Below, in pieces: positions 1-8,608 of a DNA stretch of 25,748 nucleotides. Source of the DNA: JBDTMC01 sp039934475 (GTDB taxonomy: Bacteria > Acidobacteriota > Terriglobia > Bryobacterales > Bryobacteraceae); the NCBI GenBank assembly GCA_039934475.1, contig JBDTMC010000049.1, forward strand, positions 1-25,748. Reading direction: 5' to 3'. The notes beneath the pieces are model-generated. The model searched no databases and was not told where the DNA came from. It saw nothing but the letters and a program-made list of their open reading frames with translations. Numbering within the stretch: position 1 is the stretch's first letter; every line of letters begins with the position of its first letter. A program made the translations under genes and the position numbers.

Positions 1-102
1 TGGCCGATCGACCACTACGCCGACTTCATCTACCGCGGACTCGTCGCCGAACTCTTCGGGAGTCCTGACTTGATCCAATTCAACAGCGTGCTGTATTCGT
101 GA
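1..102 (+). CDS. possible C-terminal end of an unidentified protein (partial)
   Basis: An open frame enters from the left edge and stops with TGA at 100-102, giving 33 residues that begin WPIDHYADFIYRG. I do not recognise the protein. In the first 20 codons nearly all third positions are C or G, which is typical of real coding sequence here. The last 13 codons (61-99) lose that bias and run antisense to the conserved end of the opposing cytochrome-type gene. This suggests the native C-terminus lies near position 60 and the tail is read-through past a junction. It overlaps the 3' end of the minus-strand gene by 73 bases. It could also be a chance frame, since only about 100 bases are visible. 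Confidence 0.3.
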   Translation, partial: WPIDHYADFIYRGLVAELFGSPDLIQFNSVLYS

Positions 103-692
103 TTTGCCGCGTCCGCCGTTAGGATCTGTCCGCCGCCGTGCGGAACCGTGAACGTCGGCTTCTGCAGCAACAGGCTCTTTTCCGGTGTGGTCCGATCAAT
201 GCGCCGCCCGCCCGATTCCTCCACGACGGCCCGATAATCCGCCTCGGGATCAAAACCGAACAACGAAAGCTTGAAACCCTTCTGGCCCTTGATGGAGCCA
301 TGGCAATTCGTGTTGTTGCACCCCATCTTGGAAAAGATCGGCGCGACGTCGAGCGCAAAATCCAGTTTCAAACTGCGCTTGGGCTGCACCACAATGACAC
401 CCTCGGCCGATTGCCCTTCAAAGCTGGCGCGTAGTTTCACGATCCCTTCGCGTTGCGCCTGAAAAACCGCCGGTCCGGTTAAGTGGACCACATCGGCGAC
501 ATCGGTAACGAGTTTTGCCTGGGCACTGACATCAAGCTCCGATCCATCGTCGTAAACCGCGGTTACCAGCAGCGTATGGGCGTTACCTGCACCGTGAATG
601 TAGGCCACGGGAGGATCCAGGCGCAGCGTCTTCAGCATTGCACCATTCAGCGGAAACACAGCCAGCAGCAGTAGTCCAGTTAGTCGCATCAT
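30..692 (-). CDS. Ig-like/PSCyt1-domain protein, apparently truncated N-terminal part of a DUF1549/DUF1553 protein
   Basis: This 220-residue protein has a signal peptide (MMRLTGLLLLAVFPLNGA), then a Big_2-like beta domain (about residues 22-105) and a PSCyt1-type domain (about 110-210). The latter contains the heme-type motif C-N-N-T-N-C-H-G, followed by FKLSLFGFDPEADYRAV and a VPHGGG turn. Relatives with this start usually continue into another Ig-like domain, DUF1549 and DUF1553 and are several times longer. Here the frame stops 10 residues after the conserved LLNWIKSGLP segment. The start ATG is one base after the stop of the PPC-domain gene, with AGGTGA upstream, so it is the last gene of the minus-strand operon and translationally coupled. 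Either a short stand-alone version or, more likely, a gene remnant cut by deletion or frameshift near position 60. Confidence 0.75.
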   Translation of the reverse strand: MMRLTGLLLLAVFPLNGAMLKTLRLDPPVAYIHGAGNAHTLLVTAVYDDGSELDVSAQAKLVTDVADVVHLTGPAVFQAQREGIVKLRASFEGQSAEGVIVVQPKRSLKLDFALDVAPIFSKMGCNNTNCHGSIKGQKGFKLSLFGFDPEADYRAVVEESGGRRIDRTTPEKSLLLQKPTFTVPHGGGQILTADAANHEYSTLLNWIKSGLPKSSATSPR

Positions 693-693
693 G

Positions 694-2808
694 TTACTTC
701 ACCTGCAATCGAAGTCCCGATGTCCCTTCCACCATCTCGCGACCCTCAAACGCCGCGGACGCACGGATCGCAATTCGATATCGCCCCGGTTTTGCCACCT
801 TAGGATCGGCTTCTAGCGACAATGACGGCGTCGCGCCGTCCGCCTTCTGTGCCACCAGTTTCACACCTTCCGGCAAGCCATCCACTTGGAGGGCAAGCGG
901 GGCGACGAAAGCTCCCACGCGTTCCACTAGCACCGGAATCTCAACCATCACTGTCTTCTTGGTGTCGATCACGAACCCAGGATTTGGCTCTTCCACTTTT
1001 AACGCAAACTGTGGCACTTCCACAAAGCTCAGGCTGAACCGCTCACGCGGTAGTTCCAAGTAGCCTGAGCCGTCTTCGCCCACTAGAGGCGCCAGGCGCG
1101 CCGTTGCCAACCGGTCGAGTGCACCCACCTTCGCCTTACCGGTCACTTCAATCGCTGCGCCCGAACTGCCCTGGCCGCGCGTGATCTCGAGGTCGCCCGA
1201 ATCTTGTCCCAGCGCGATGGTCAGCGGCTTTGCCGTCCAACCGTGCGGCAGATTTGCGAGTATTTCGATCGGTCCTTCGAAACCCTCCTCGCGGGACACC
1301 ACAACCGGCACCTTCGCCGTAGTTCCGTTGCCGGCGTTGATGTGGTCTGCCATCACACCCACGGCAAATCCAGGTCGCTTTCGCCTCAGTGTCAGCCGGT
1401 ATGCCATATCGGCGCTGCCACGGCTGGAATTGTCCAGGACGAAGACGTCATACTCGCCCGCTCCATCCGCGTCATTCGCGCTCGCGGAGACAAACTGATA
1501 CAAGAACTTCGGATCGTGCAAATCCTTCACGCCGATCTTAGAATCGAACTTCGAGCAGCTTTGGCAGCGCTCGTCCACCAGGCGTACAAGGTCGCCTTGC
1601 GCCCGCAGGAGCGCCAGTTGTGGATCGGTCATCTGCGACCCGAACGAATGCGCATTCAAATCAAAGGTGACTTCATCGTCTGAGTTCACTTTGAACCGGA
1701 ATGCATCCCGCTCATTGGCGGCGGCAATCCGGCCGTCGATGGCCACGGGCAATTCCACAAGGCCCGCCTTGGCTGCTTCTTCGGTGATCTCGCGCTCTTC
1801 GCCTACCGCAAAACCGAGGGCCATTCCATTTCCCGAATCGTCCGGCAGCGTTAGCAATCGCCGTCCTAACGGTGCATCCGCGGCGATGTCGAAGGTCACT
1901 CCATACCGGCAGGCGCACGCATCGTCAAGTAACTTGCCTGTGACGGTAACACCGTTCCCCGAAATCCTCGGAGGCGTCCCCGCCGTTAGAAAAGCCCCTC
2001 GCAGCTCCGCCTCCACGCGAGTGCCCCGCTTCCCTCCCATCGGGTACAGCGACCACAACATGGGGCTGCGTCCAATGGCCAACTGGTATTGCCAGTTAAT
2101 CAACTGGTCATCCTTCACGACGGTGAAGAAATCGGCGAACCGTCTCGGCGTGACCACAACGTAGTAGTCGCCCTCAGCCGCAAAAGTGTGTTCGAGATAC
2201 GGGTCGGGACCGATCCGAGAGTTGTTATGGGCCAGTTCCCGGCCTTCTGGCGAGAGCAGCGTCAGCGAAACGAACCCAGGCGCCTTGCTCCGCGCCGCCA
2301 TTACGTTGAACGCCAGTCGTTCCCCTGCTGCGGCGTGAAATCGGAAGAAATCGACGTCTGTCAGCCGCGCAATCCGTCCTTCCACCACCGCCGGACCCGC
2401 CACTGTCTGCGCCTTCTCCAGCACATCGTTCGGTTCCTGCTCCACCACGCTCTTCCAACGTGTCACGCGGAACAGAAAGCGATTGGAGCCACCGCGGGGA
2501 GTCTCCAGATAAAGAACGCGCGGTCCCGGCTGTGCCGAAGCCGCCACATCCACTTGTATCCGTGCGCGAAGGAAATCGGCCGACAGAATCTTGCTGCTCA
2601 GATCATCGCATTCGCAGCGAACCTCAGTGGCGCGGTCGAGGAAGTCGCCCTCCGTTTCCACCACTGTGGACTGCCCTACCTGGCCGCCGAGGGGGAACAC
2701 CGAGCGAATCGCCGGTTGGCGCAGAGGCAGGTCTTTCGGTGGTGTCTCAGTGCCGCCCCAGACGGAGGTCGCAATCAGGCCGAGCAGCAGGGAGACACGC
2801 ACCAGCAT
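694..2808 (-). CDS. secreted PPC-domain (bacterial pre-peptidase C-terminal type) protein
   Basis: Exported protein of about 704 residues built from beta-sandwich modules. After a signal peptide (MLVRVSLLLGLIATSVWGG) comes an IPT/TIG-like segment (SVFPLGGQVGQ). A PPC domain follows, marked by EQEPNDVLEKAQTV and DVDFFRFHAAAGERLAF; then a second TIG-like unit (YPMGGKRGTRVE), a second PPC-like domain (about 350-465, with RDAFRFKV and AGEYDVFVLD) and C-terminal beta domains. No catalytic motif is visible. Proteins of this type commonly sit beside DUF1553/DUF1501 genes in Planctomycetes and Solibacter-like genomes, probably as surface or periplasmic binding partners. An in-frame ATG also exists at 2823. 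I prefer 2808 because a TATAAT lies exactly six bases before it, the signal peptide is cleaner, and neither start has a Shine-Dalgarno. Confidence 0.85.
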   Translation of the reverse strand: MLVRVSLLLGLIATSVWGGTETPPKDLPLRQPAIRSVFPLGGQVGQSTVVETEGDFLDRATEVRCECDDLSSKILSADFLRARIQVDVAASAQPGPRVLYLETPRGGSNRFLFRVTRWKSVVEQEPNDVLEKAQTVAGPAVVEGRIARLTDVDFFRFHAAAGERLAFNVMAARSKAPGFVSLTLLSPEGRELAHNNSRIGPDPYLEHTFAAEGDYYVVVTPRRFADFFTVVKDDQLINWQYQLAIGRSPMLWSLYPMGGKRGTRVEAELRGAFLTAGTPPRISGNGVTVTGKLLDDACACRYGVTFDIAADAPLGRRLLTLPDDSGNGMALGFAVGEEREITEEAAKAGLVELPVAIDGRIAAANERDAFRFKVNSDDEVTFDLNAHSFGSQMTDPQLALLRAQGDLVRLVDERCQSCSKFDSKIGVKDLHDPKFLYQFVSASANDADGAGEYDVFVLDNSSRGSADMAYRLTLRRKRPGFAVGVMADHINAGNGTTAKVPVVVSREEGFEGPIEILANLPHGWTAKPLTIALGQDSGDLEITRGQGSSGAAIEVTGKAKVGALDRLATARLAPLVGEDGSGYLELPRERFSLSFVEVPQFALKVEEPNPGFVIDTKKTVMVEIPVLVERVGAFVAPLALQVDGLPEGVKLVAQKADGATPSLSLEADPKVAKPGRYRIAIRASAAFEGREMVEGTSGLRLQVK

Positions 2809-2814
2809 GGTCGA

Positions 2815-2843
2815 ATTATACATCAGACCATCGTACGTCTGAA
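2815..2843 (-). promoter_or_regulatory. candidate internal promoter of the PPC-domain gene
   Basis: On the minus strand a TTCAGA (2843-2838) is followed after 17 bases by a perfect TATAAT (2820-2815). Six bases later comes the preferred ATG at 2808. The spacing would start transcription at or next to the ATG, giving a leaderless mRNA. The 47-base gap after the SMP-30 gene, the only real gap in this operon, makes an internal promoter plausible. A short inverted repeat (CAGAC, 8-base loop, GTCTG) at 2824-2841 lies in the spacer. Confidence 0.5.
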
Positions 2844-2870
2844 GGCTCTACTGCCAAATCACTACGGATT

Positions 2871-3827
2871 TTACCGGAAACCCGGTACCGGCACTTCGGC
2901 CCTGTAGATGTATCCCGTCGCCCGCTCCATATCTGAGCTGGTGAGGTATAGATGCTTGTTATCGGCGCCCCGGCCAAACTTCACATTGGTTAGCGCCTTC
3001 TGCTCGGTTGTGACCTTGTGCGTCACCTTCCCGTCGGGAGTCACCCGGTAGGCCGCGCCAAAGCTGTAGCATGTCAACCAGAGCGCGCCCTCTCGGTCGA
3101 CGGCAATGCCATCGGCAATGCAATTGGGTAGTGTCACCACCTCACGGTAGGCACCGGCGCTCCCGTCGTCCTTCAAGCTCCAACTGGAGATCTTTGACGT
3201 TGACTTGGCGATGTTATGGGATACGTACAGGGTCTTCTCGTCCTGGCTCAGGATGATTCCATTGGGCCCCGTGATCTCCGCGCTGAATACCTTGGTCTTC
3301 CTGTCGGCGCCCACCCAGTAGACGGTTCCGTTGGGAGCGTCACCGTAGTATCCATTAGGATCCGTAAAATACACCGTGCCGCTCTTCGCCGTCACGACGT
3401 CATTGGGACCCTTGGCAAGCTTCGGATCGGCCTCAAATCCAACCTTTGCCACCACAGTCTTCTTCTTGCTAGGCGCAAGTTTCCAGATCTCCCGCTCATC
3501 TGTGGCGGTGAGGAAGATATTGTCGTTGTCGTCAATCCAAAGCCCGCCGGGTCCGGCCTTGGTCGCTATCTCGGCGTACCGCGAAGCGCCTTCGGAAGAA
3601 TTCCAACGTACGATACCCTTCCACTTCCCGCGAGAACAGAAGTACAAATTGTTCTTGGAATCGAGTGCCGGCCCCTCGGTGTTCCCCCAATTGGGATCCG
3701 AAGCAACCAACTCGGCCCGGATCTCCGGAATGGCAGCCGGGGCAGCCGCCTCTGGTTTCGGTGCCGGCGCGTTCGTGGAGCACCCTACTGCAACAAGGCA
3801 GGAAGTCAGCAACAGAAGACGTTTCAA
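2871..3827 (-). CDS. SMP-30/gluconolactonase-like beta-propeller lipoprotein
   Basis: A 318-residue lipoprotein. The signal MKRLLLLTSCLVAVGC ends in a lipobox cysteine, then a Pro/Ala-rich linker leads to a six-bladed propeller of the SMP-30/gluconolaconase/LRE family. Family marks include NTEGPALDSKNNLYF, a GPNDVV segment, VYFTDPNGYYG, the GPNGIILSQDEKTLYVS blade and ADGIAVDREGALWLT. In SMP-30 enzymes an early Glu and later Asn/Asp residues bind a divalent metal; matching residues are E in NTEGP, N in GPNG and D in ADGIA. A lactone-hydrolase role is therefore possible but not shown. Translation starts at TTG (3827): AAGGAG at 3841-3836 lies eight bases upstream, and the start overlaps the DUF1501 stop by 4 bases. 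Confidence 0.85.
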   Translation of the reverse strand: MKRLLLLTSCLVAVGCSTNAPAPKPEAAAPAAIPEIRAELVASDPNWGNTEGPALDSKNNLYFCSRGKWKGIVRWNSSEGASRYAEIATKAGPGGLWIDDNDNIFLTATDEREIWKLAPSKKKTVVAKVGFEADPKLAKGPNDVVTAKSGTVYFTDPNGYYGDAPNGTVYWVGADRKTKVFSAEITGPNGIILSQDEKTLYVSHNIAKSTSKISSWSLKDDGSAGAYREVVTLPNCIADGIAVDREGALWLTCYSFGAAYRVTPDGKVTHKVTTEQKALTNVKFGRGADNKHLYLTSSDMERATGYIYRAEVPVPGFR

Positions 3828-5206
3828 GCGATCAACTCCTTAATGACGCGGCCGTGCACGTCTGGCAGGGTGACATCCCTGCCGCCATAACGATACGTAA
3901 GCTTGGCGTGGTCGAGACCCAACAATTGCAGAATGGTGGCGTGCAGATCGTGAACCGTCACGACGTTGTCAACTGCCTCATTCCCGATATCGTCTGTGGC
4001 GCCATAAATCAACCCCGGCTTGGCGCCGCCGCCTGCCATCCAGATTGTGAAACCTTTGGTGTGATGATCGCGACCGTCACCGTTGGTTGTATCTGGTGTA
4101 CGCCCGAACTCGCCTGCCCAAACCACCAAAGTCTCTTTCAAAAGCCCGCGCGCCTTCAGGTCCTTCAACAGTGCAGTCACACCCTGATCCGTCACCAGGG
4201 CGTTCAACTCATGGCCCTTCTTCAGATCACCGTGCTGATCCCATGTCCCGTTCGTCTTTACCACCAGCGGACATGTGATTTCGACGAAGCGGACACCGGC
4301 CTCCACCATCCTCCGCGCGCGCAGACACTGCAAGCCGTAGAGTCGCTGGTGTGGGTTCTGGGCGTCCAGGCCGTAGAGCTTCTTTGTCGCTTCGCTTTCT
4401 TTGTCCAGACTAAGCAAATCAGGCGTCAAGGACTGCATCCGGTAAGCCATCTCGAAGTTCGCGATGGAGGCATCCACACCAGCGTCTGCACCGGTCGCCT
4501 TCAAGAACGCGCCATCCTGCGCCGCCACCGTCTTCAACTTCATGCGCTGGATGGAGTCGCTATCGGCCGGAGCCAGGTTGTCCACCGGAGCACCCTCTGC
4601 CCGCACGCCCATCGCTTGGTAAGTCGCTGGCAGGAAGCCGTTCGAGAAGTTCTCCATCCCACCCGGAGGGGTGTCCCCATCGTTCAACAAGAGGTAACCG
4701 GGAAGGTTCTTATTCTCGCTGCCCAGCCCGTAGGTGACCCACGACCCTATGCTCGGGAACCCGCTGAAGTTTCGTCCTGTGTGGAGAAACACATTGGCCC
4801 GGGCGTGAAGGGGAAACTCCGACTTCATGGACCTAACCACAGTCAAATCGTCGACCACAGTCGCGATCTGCGGAAACAACTCACTGACGGGCAGTCCGGC
4901 CTGCCCATATTGCTTGAACTTCCACGGCGTCTTCAGCCATTTGCGGCCGGTGGTGGACACCTTGCCATCCAGTTCGGCCAGCTTCGGCTTGGGGTCGAAC
5001 GTGTCCATATGCGATACGCCGCCGGGCATGAACAGAAAAATTACATTCTTCGCCCGCGGAGCAAAATGCGTGCCGGGAGTTGCCGGAAACGACCGTTCTG
5101 CCATCATGGCCGACAGGGCCAGATAGCCGAACCCATTGGACGCGGTTCGTAGCCACTCACGCCGCGAGGCCAGTGTGGAAAAGTAGCCAGGGCACTTACC
5201 GGACAT
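3824..5206 (-). CDS. DUF1501 protein (sulfatase/alkaline-phosphatase-like fold) with Tat-type signal
   Basis: About 460 residues. The N-terminus has a twin-arginine motif (SRREWLRTASNGFGYLAL), suggesting Tat export. DUF1501 marks follow: FLFMPGGVSHMDTFDPKP near residue 60, a central arginine-rich YGLQCLRARRMVEAGVRF, WDQHGDLKKGHE, and the C-terminal GEFGRTPDTTNGDGRDHH with DVHGRVIKEL at the end. The family resembles the alkaline phosphatase superfamily, but its substrate is unknown. It is nearly always paired with DUF1553 proteins, as here. The start at 5206 is set by AAGGAG at 5219-5214, seven bases upstream. The gene begins inside the last codons of the DUF1553 gene (11-base overlap), a coupled pair likely to form a complex or act on the same substrate. 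An upstream in-frame ATG at 5245 lacks this support. Confidence 0.9.
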   Translation of the reverse strand: MSGKCPGYFSTLASRREWLRTASNGFGYLALSAMMAERSFPATPGTHFAPRAKNVIFLFMPGGVSHMDTFDPKPKLAELDGKVSTTGRKWLKTPWKFKQYGQAGLPVSELFPQIATVVDDLTVVRSMKSEFPLHARANVFLHTGRNFSGFPSIGSWVTYGLGSENKNLPGYLLLNDGDTPPGGMENFSNGFLPATYQAMGVRAEGAPVDNLAPADSDSIQRMKLKTVAAQDGAFLKATGADAGVDASIANFEMAYRMQSLTPDLLSLDKESEATKKLYGLDAQNPHQRLYGLQCLRARRMVEAGVRFVEITCPLVVKTNGTWDQHGDLKKGHELNALVTDQGVTALLKDLKARGLLKETLVVWAGEFGRTPDTTNGDGRDHHTKGFTIWMAGGGAKPGLIYGATDDIGNEAVDNVVTVHDLHATILQLLGLDHAKLTYRYGGRDVTLPDVHGRVIKELIA

Positions 5207-8200
5207 ACAGAAACTCCTTCTGACAAAACAGACTGTGAGCGACATCCTTCCATACCGCGACGTTGCGCAGAAGGTCAGTTTGATTCACGTTGTGATGTTG
5301 CGCCAAGTCTGCTGTCAGTTTCTGCCAGCTTTCCAACTCTGCCGCAGAGGGCGGGCGCCCCGTGGTCTCTTCAAACATGGAAGACAACCGTGAAGCGACC
5401 GCATCATCTGGACGCTTTACCAGGTGCTCCGCCCAGTATTTCGCTTGATCCTGCACGAACGGATCGTTCATCATCGCCAGGGCCTGCGAAGGCACATTGG
5501 TGATGTCCCGCGTACCACGCGTCTGCATGGGCAACGGGAAGTCGAACAACTCCAGGAACCGTGGCCCTTCCATCCGGGTCACCTTCAGATAGATGCTACG
5601 GCGGCCGTCGCCGTCCAGCGGCCCTTGAAACAATCTCCGGTAGTTCTTCGGTTCGCCGCGATGCGGCTGAATGCTGGGGCCGTACAGCGCGGGGTCCAAC
5701 CGGCCCGACACGGCCAAAACCCTGTCCCGCACCGACTCCGCGTCCATCCTCTGCACTGGATAGTGGCCCAGTAACTTGTTGTCCGGATCCGCATCCTTGG
5801 GTCCGGGTGCCGGCTGATTCCCCTGCTTGAACGTCTCAGACGTAACTAACAGCCGGGCGATCTTCTTCACTGACCATCCTTCGGTAACGAAACGGCTGGC
5901 CAGGTAGTCCAGCAACTCCGGATGGCTCGGCAGATCCCCATAGCGGCCGAAGTTGTCGGTCGTCCCTACAATGCCGCGACCGAACACATAGGACCAGATC
6001 CGGTTCACCATCACTCGCGACGTCAACGGGTTGTCAGGCGATGCAATCGCCTCAGCCACTTCGCGCCGCCCACTGGATTCCGTGTTTACCTTGCGCAAGG
6101 ATGCGGGCATCAGGGTCAGGAAGTGACGCGGCGCCGGCCGTCCCATCGCCGCGGCTGACCCGCCGACGAAGATGGGTGAATCCACTCCGGGGTCCGTATC
6201 GGCCATGCCAAAGGCTACGGTCGCCGTTTGCAGCGAGGCTTCCGCCGTCCGATATCTGTCAGTAAGTGCGCGCAAGTTGCCGTTCAAATTCCGCGAGTTC
6301 GTCACCACGCCGTTGCGGATCATCCAGTCGATCCAGACCACGTCTTCATCGCTGGCCGTACCCTGCGACCACGCCAGTAGCGCCCCTTGCGCCGCCTCTT
6401 GAAAACGCTCGGCCGTCGGTACTCTGTCGCCCTCAAACAGCCGCGCCATGTGCTTCAACTCGGCTCTAGGCGTCTCGTCACCGTCATGCAATACTGCCCG
6501 CGTAATGCCGAAATACGATCGGCCGGGAGCGATGGTCTCATCGTTGATGCGAGGGAACTTATCGGGGCGCTCGGGGAAACGCGGGTTATCCACCACCGTC
6601 GATAGTTCGACGTACATCGGCAGCTGGTCGCTCGCCGTCTCCACGCCATTGGCTGTCTGGCCGCCATGGGTGGTGACTTTCATCCAGGTTGGCGTATCCG
6701 TGCCCAACAGTTTGTGATCTTCCCCTATGACACAGTGGTCCACAACCTTGCGGTATGCACCTAGCTTGTCGCCCGCTATTTGCAGGCTCATGTACTTCTT
6801 TTCTTTCGGCAGAATGGGGGAACGCAGCACACCGTTGAGGCGATCGGAAAGAGTATTCGAATAGAGGCCGGCCGGGAAAACGCCGGTCACCGCAGCGCCA
6901 CCCTGCAAGGCGATGGCGAATTCACCGCTTGGCGCAGGACCGCTCCGCAACCCCAGACCTTCGCTGTTCCACCCTTGCGGCAGGTCCTTCCGGAAATCCG
7001 CGAACGGAACAAAGTGTTCGCGATTGAACTTCTCCCGTTCCTCGGTCTCTTTTTTATAGGAGGCGGGTAACTCGGCTGTCTTGTTCTGCGCGAATGGATA
7101 CAGCGGATCGTCCATCTCCATCTTGTCGCGATCCAGCAGGCGTACCCATCCATTCACACGCCGCCGGTCGAGGCCTTCGCCCTGTGCCATCGCGTCTTTC
7201 GCATCTCCACGCCACGAAAGCGCAGCACGCAAGTACTTGGCAGCGTCGGCGATCTCTTCGCTCCAGGCAGTGGCTGTCGCACGCCGGATCTCAGACTTCA
7301 AATCCAACAGCGAACCGCGACGCGAGGCGTTCGGGTCGTCCATGTTCAGAGTATGGGTCACGGGGCGCGAACTGTTCAGGATGCCGTATAGAGCGTAGTA
7401 GTCTTCGGTCGGGATTGGATCTATTTTGTGATCGTGGCAGCGCGAGCACGAGACGGTGAGACCCTGGAACGTTTTCGTCAGAGTATCGATCTGGTTGTCC
7501 ACCACGTCGGTCCGCAACTCGCGGAACTCGATGCAATCGTCGTGGCCCATCTCCCCGAGCCGAAAGAACATCGTACCCAAGACGGATTCATTCAGGCCAT
7601 CCGTACCGCGCCGTGGGGGCGTCATCAGGTCCCCGGCCACCTGCTCCCGCACCATTTGGTTGTAGGGCACGTCCTGGTTGAACGCACGGATCAGATAGTC
7701 GCGATAGCGCCACGCGCCCTGAATCTCGAAGTTCCACTCATAGCCGTAAGTCTCGGCAAAACGCGCCAAGTCCATCCAGTGGCGCGCCCAGCGCTCGCCA
7801 TAATGCGGAGAAGCCAACAATCCATCGACATACTTCTCATATGCCGTCGCCGAGGAGTCATTCAAGAACGCTTGCAACTGCTGGCCCGTTGGTGGCAAGC
7901 CAGTCAACACATACGCCGCTCGCCGCGCCAGTATGGTCTTCTCCGCGGGTGCGGCAAACGTCATTCCGGCTGCGGTCAGCTTGGCGGCAACGAAACGATC
8001 AACAGGATTCGTTTTGCCTTTCAGTGCAGGAGGTGTGACCGCGCGGACTGGCTGAAACGCCCAGTGGTCCCGAATTAGCGCCCCGTAGAACGCAGGCAAA
8101 CCACCGGCTTTCGCCGCTGGGGCACTCTTCGTCTCCGGCCAGGGCAGACCCATCTTCACCCACTGCTCCAGCGCCGCTACATCTTCGGCCTTTAGCTTCC

Positions 8201-8483
8201 CGCCCACCGGCATCTTCAAGCCTTGATGGCGGACTGCCTGGATCATGAGGCTGGCATCGGGCTGTCCCGCCAACGCCGCCGGACCCTTTGTGCCACCCTG
8301 CAGGATGGCCGCTTTGCTATCCAGCCGTAGACCCGAAAATTGCTTCTCCGGACCGTGGCACGCGTAGCACTCGCGGACCAGCAGAGGGCGCACCCGGCGC
8401 TCAAAGAAATCACTAGCGTCGTCAGGGCGAGCCAATGGTGCGGAGGCGTTGATGATGAGAAGAAGGACGGTGATTGCCCGCAT
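5196..8483 (-). CDS. PSCyt1-DUF1549-DUF1553 protein (planctomycete-type cytochrome-domain protein)
   Basis: About 1095 residues, exported by a signal peptide (MRAITVLLLIINASAPLA). The N-terminal PSCyt1 domain carries a CxxCH heme motif (RECYACHGPEKQF, about residue 40). DUF1549 follows, with DHWAFQPV, NPVDRFVAAKL, RRAAYVLTGLPPT and the ERWARHWMDLARFAETYG signature. A second CxxCH sits in TVSCSRCHDHKIDPIPTEDYYALYG. A mid region of roughly 300 residues is probably a carbohydrate-binding or jelly-roll insert. DUF1553 closes the protein with NPLTSRVMVNRIWSYVFGRGIV, FGRYGDLPSHPELLDYLA and DSEXVRD-like MDAESVRDRVL. Molecular function is unestablished; heme binding at two sites is predicted. It heads the minus-strand operon. 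The start at 8483 is chosen because the signal peptide begins there and promoter elements lie just upstream; the frame is also open from a TTG at 8528. Confidence 0.92.
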   Translation of the reverse strand: MRAITVLLLIINASAPLARPDDASDFFERRVRPLLVRECYACHGPEKQFSGLRLDSKAAILQGGTKGPAALAGQPDASLMIQAVRHQGLKMPVGGKLKAEDVAALEQWVKMGLPWPETKSAPAAKAGGLPAFYGALIRDHWAFQPVRAVTPPALKGKTNPVDRFVAAKLTAAGMTFAAPAEKTILARRAAYVLTGLPPTGQQLQAFLNDSSATAYEKYVDGLLASPHYGERWARHWMDLARFAETYGYEWNFEIQGAWRYRDYLIRAFNQDVPYNQMVREQVAGDLMTPPRRGTDGLNESVLGTMFFRLGEMGHDDCIEFRELRTDVVDNQIDTLTKTFQGLTVSCSRCHDHKIDPIPTEDYYALYGILNSSRPVTHTLNMDDPNASRRGSLLDLKSEIRRATATAWSEEIADAAKYLRAALSWRGDAKDAMAQGEGLDRRRVNGWVRLLDRDKMEMDDPLYPFAQNKTAELPASYKKETEEREKFNREHFVPFADFRKDLPQGWNSEGLGLRSGPAPSGEFAIALQGGAAVTGVFPAGLYSNTLSDRLNGVLRSPILPKEKKYMSLQIAGDKLGAYRKVVDHCVIGEDHKLLGTDTPTWMKVTTHGGQTANGVETASDQLPMYVELSTVVDNPRFPERPDKFPRINDETIAPGRSYFGITRAVLHDGDETPRAELKHMARLFEGDRVPTAERFQEAAQGALLAWSQGTASDEDVVWIDWMIRNGVVTNSRNLNGNLRALTDRYRTAEASLQTATVAFGMADTDPGVDSPIFVGGSAAAMGRPAPRHFLTLMPASLRKVNTESSGRREVAEAIASPDNPLTSRVMVNRIWSYVFGRGIVGTTDNFGRYGDLPSHPELLDYLASRFVTEGWSVKKIARLLVTSETFKQGNQPAPGPKDADPDNKLLGHYPVQRMDAESVRDRVLAVSGRLDPALYGPSIQPHRGEPKNYRRLFQGPLDGDGRRSIYLKVTRMEGPRFLELFDFPLPMQTRGTRDITNVPSQALAMMNDPFVQDQAKYWAEHLVKRPDDAVASRLSSMFEETTGRPPSAAELESWQKLTADLAQHHNVNQTDLLRNVAVWKDVAHSLFCQKEFLYVR

Positions 8484-8499
8484 ATCCGGCAAGGCTCTG

Positions 8500-8528
8500 A
8501 ATTTATCAGATGATCGGACCAATCGCAA
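8500..8528 (-). promoter_or_regulatory. candidate promoter of the PSCyt1/DUF1553 operon
   Basis: On the minus strand TTGCGA (8528-8523, four of six consensus) and TAAATT (8505-8500, four of six) are 17 bases apart. Transcription would begin about ten bases before the ATG at 8483. The match is moderate, but the position between divergent genes and the GntR-like sequence in the spacer support it. Confidence 0.4.
8510..8523. promoter_or_regulatory. weak second GntR-like operator in the DUF1553 promoter
   Basis: ATGATCGGACCAAT has one full half-site (ACCAAT) and a degraded mirror (ATGAT in place of TTGGT) around a 3-base centre. This is the FadR-group pattern TTGGT-N3-ACCAA. It lies in the spacer between the -35 and -10 elements of the minus-strand promoter. 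Binding by the nearby regulator is an inference. Confidence 0.3.
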
Positions 8529-8560
8529 GCTGACCGCCTTTCAACTCCACTCTGGGGACC

Positions 8561-8590
8561 TTGACAGGGTGAAGAGTCCTGCAATCTAAT
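8561..8590 (+). promoter_or_regulatory. sigma-70-type promoter of the cupin gene
   Basis: A perfect TTGACA (8561-8566) is followed after 18 bases by TCTAAT (8585-8590, five of six). Transcription should start near 8597, leaving about 12 bases before the ATG and no Shine-Dalgarno. The GntR-type palindrome overlaps the -10 and the start site, a classical repression geometry. Confidence 0.7.
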
Positions 8591-8601
8591 GGTATGACCA
8601 T
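8589..8601. promoter_or_regulatory. perfect GntR/FadR-type operator
   Basis: ATGGTATGACCAT is a perfect 5-base inverted repeat around a 3-base centre. It matches the known TGGT-N3-ACCA pattern of FadR-subfamily regulators such as PdhR, LldR and FadR. It covers the end of the -10 and the likely transcription start of the cupin gene. A FadR-type regulator is encoded immediately downstream of the cupin, so local repression, with release by a metabolite, is the simplest reading. Confidence 0.7.
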
Positions 8602-8608
8602 CTGAACC

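Noticed and set aside
3665..5152. A 495-codon open frame on the plus strand opposite the SMP-30 and DUF1501 genes
   Set aside because: It spans two well-supported opposite genes, has no domain or signal and shows shadow-frame composition.
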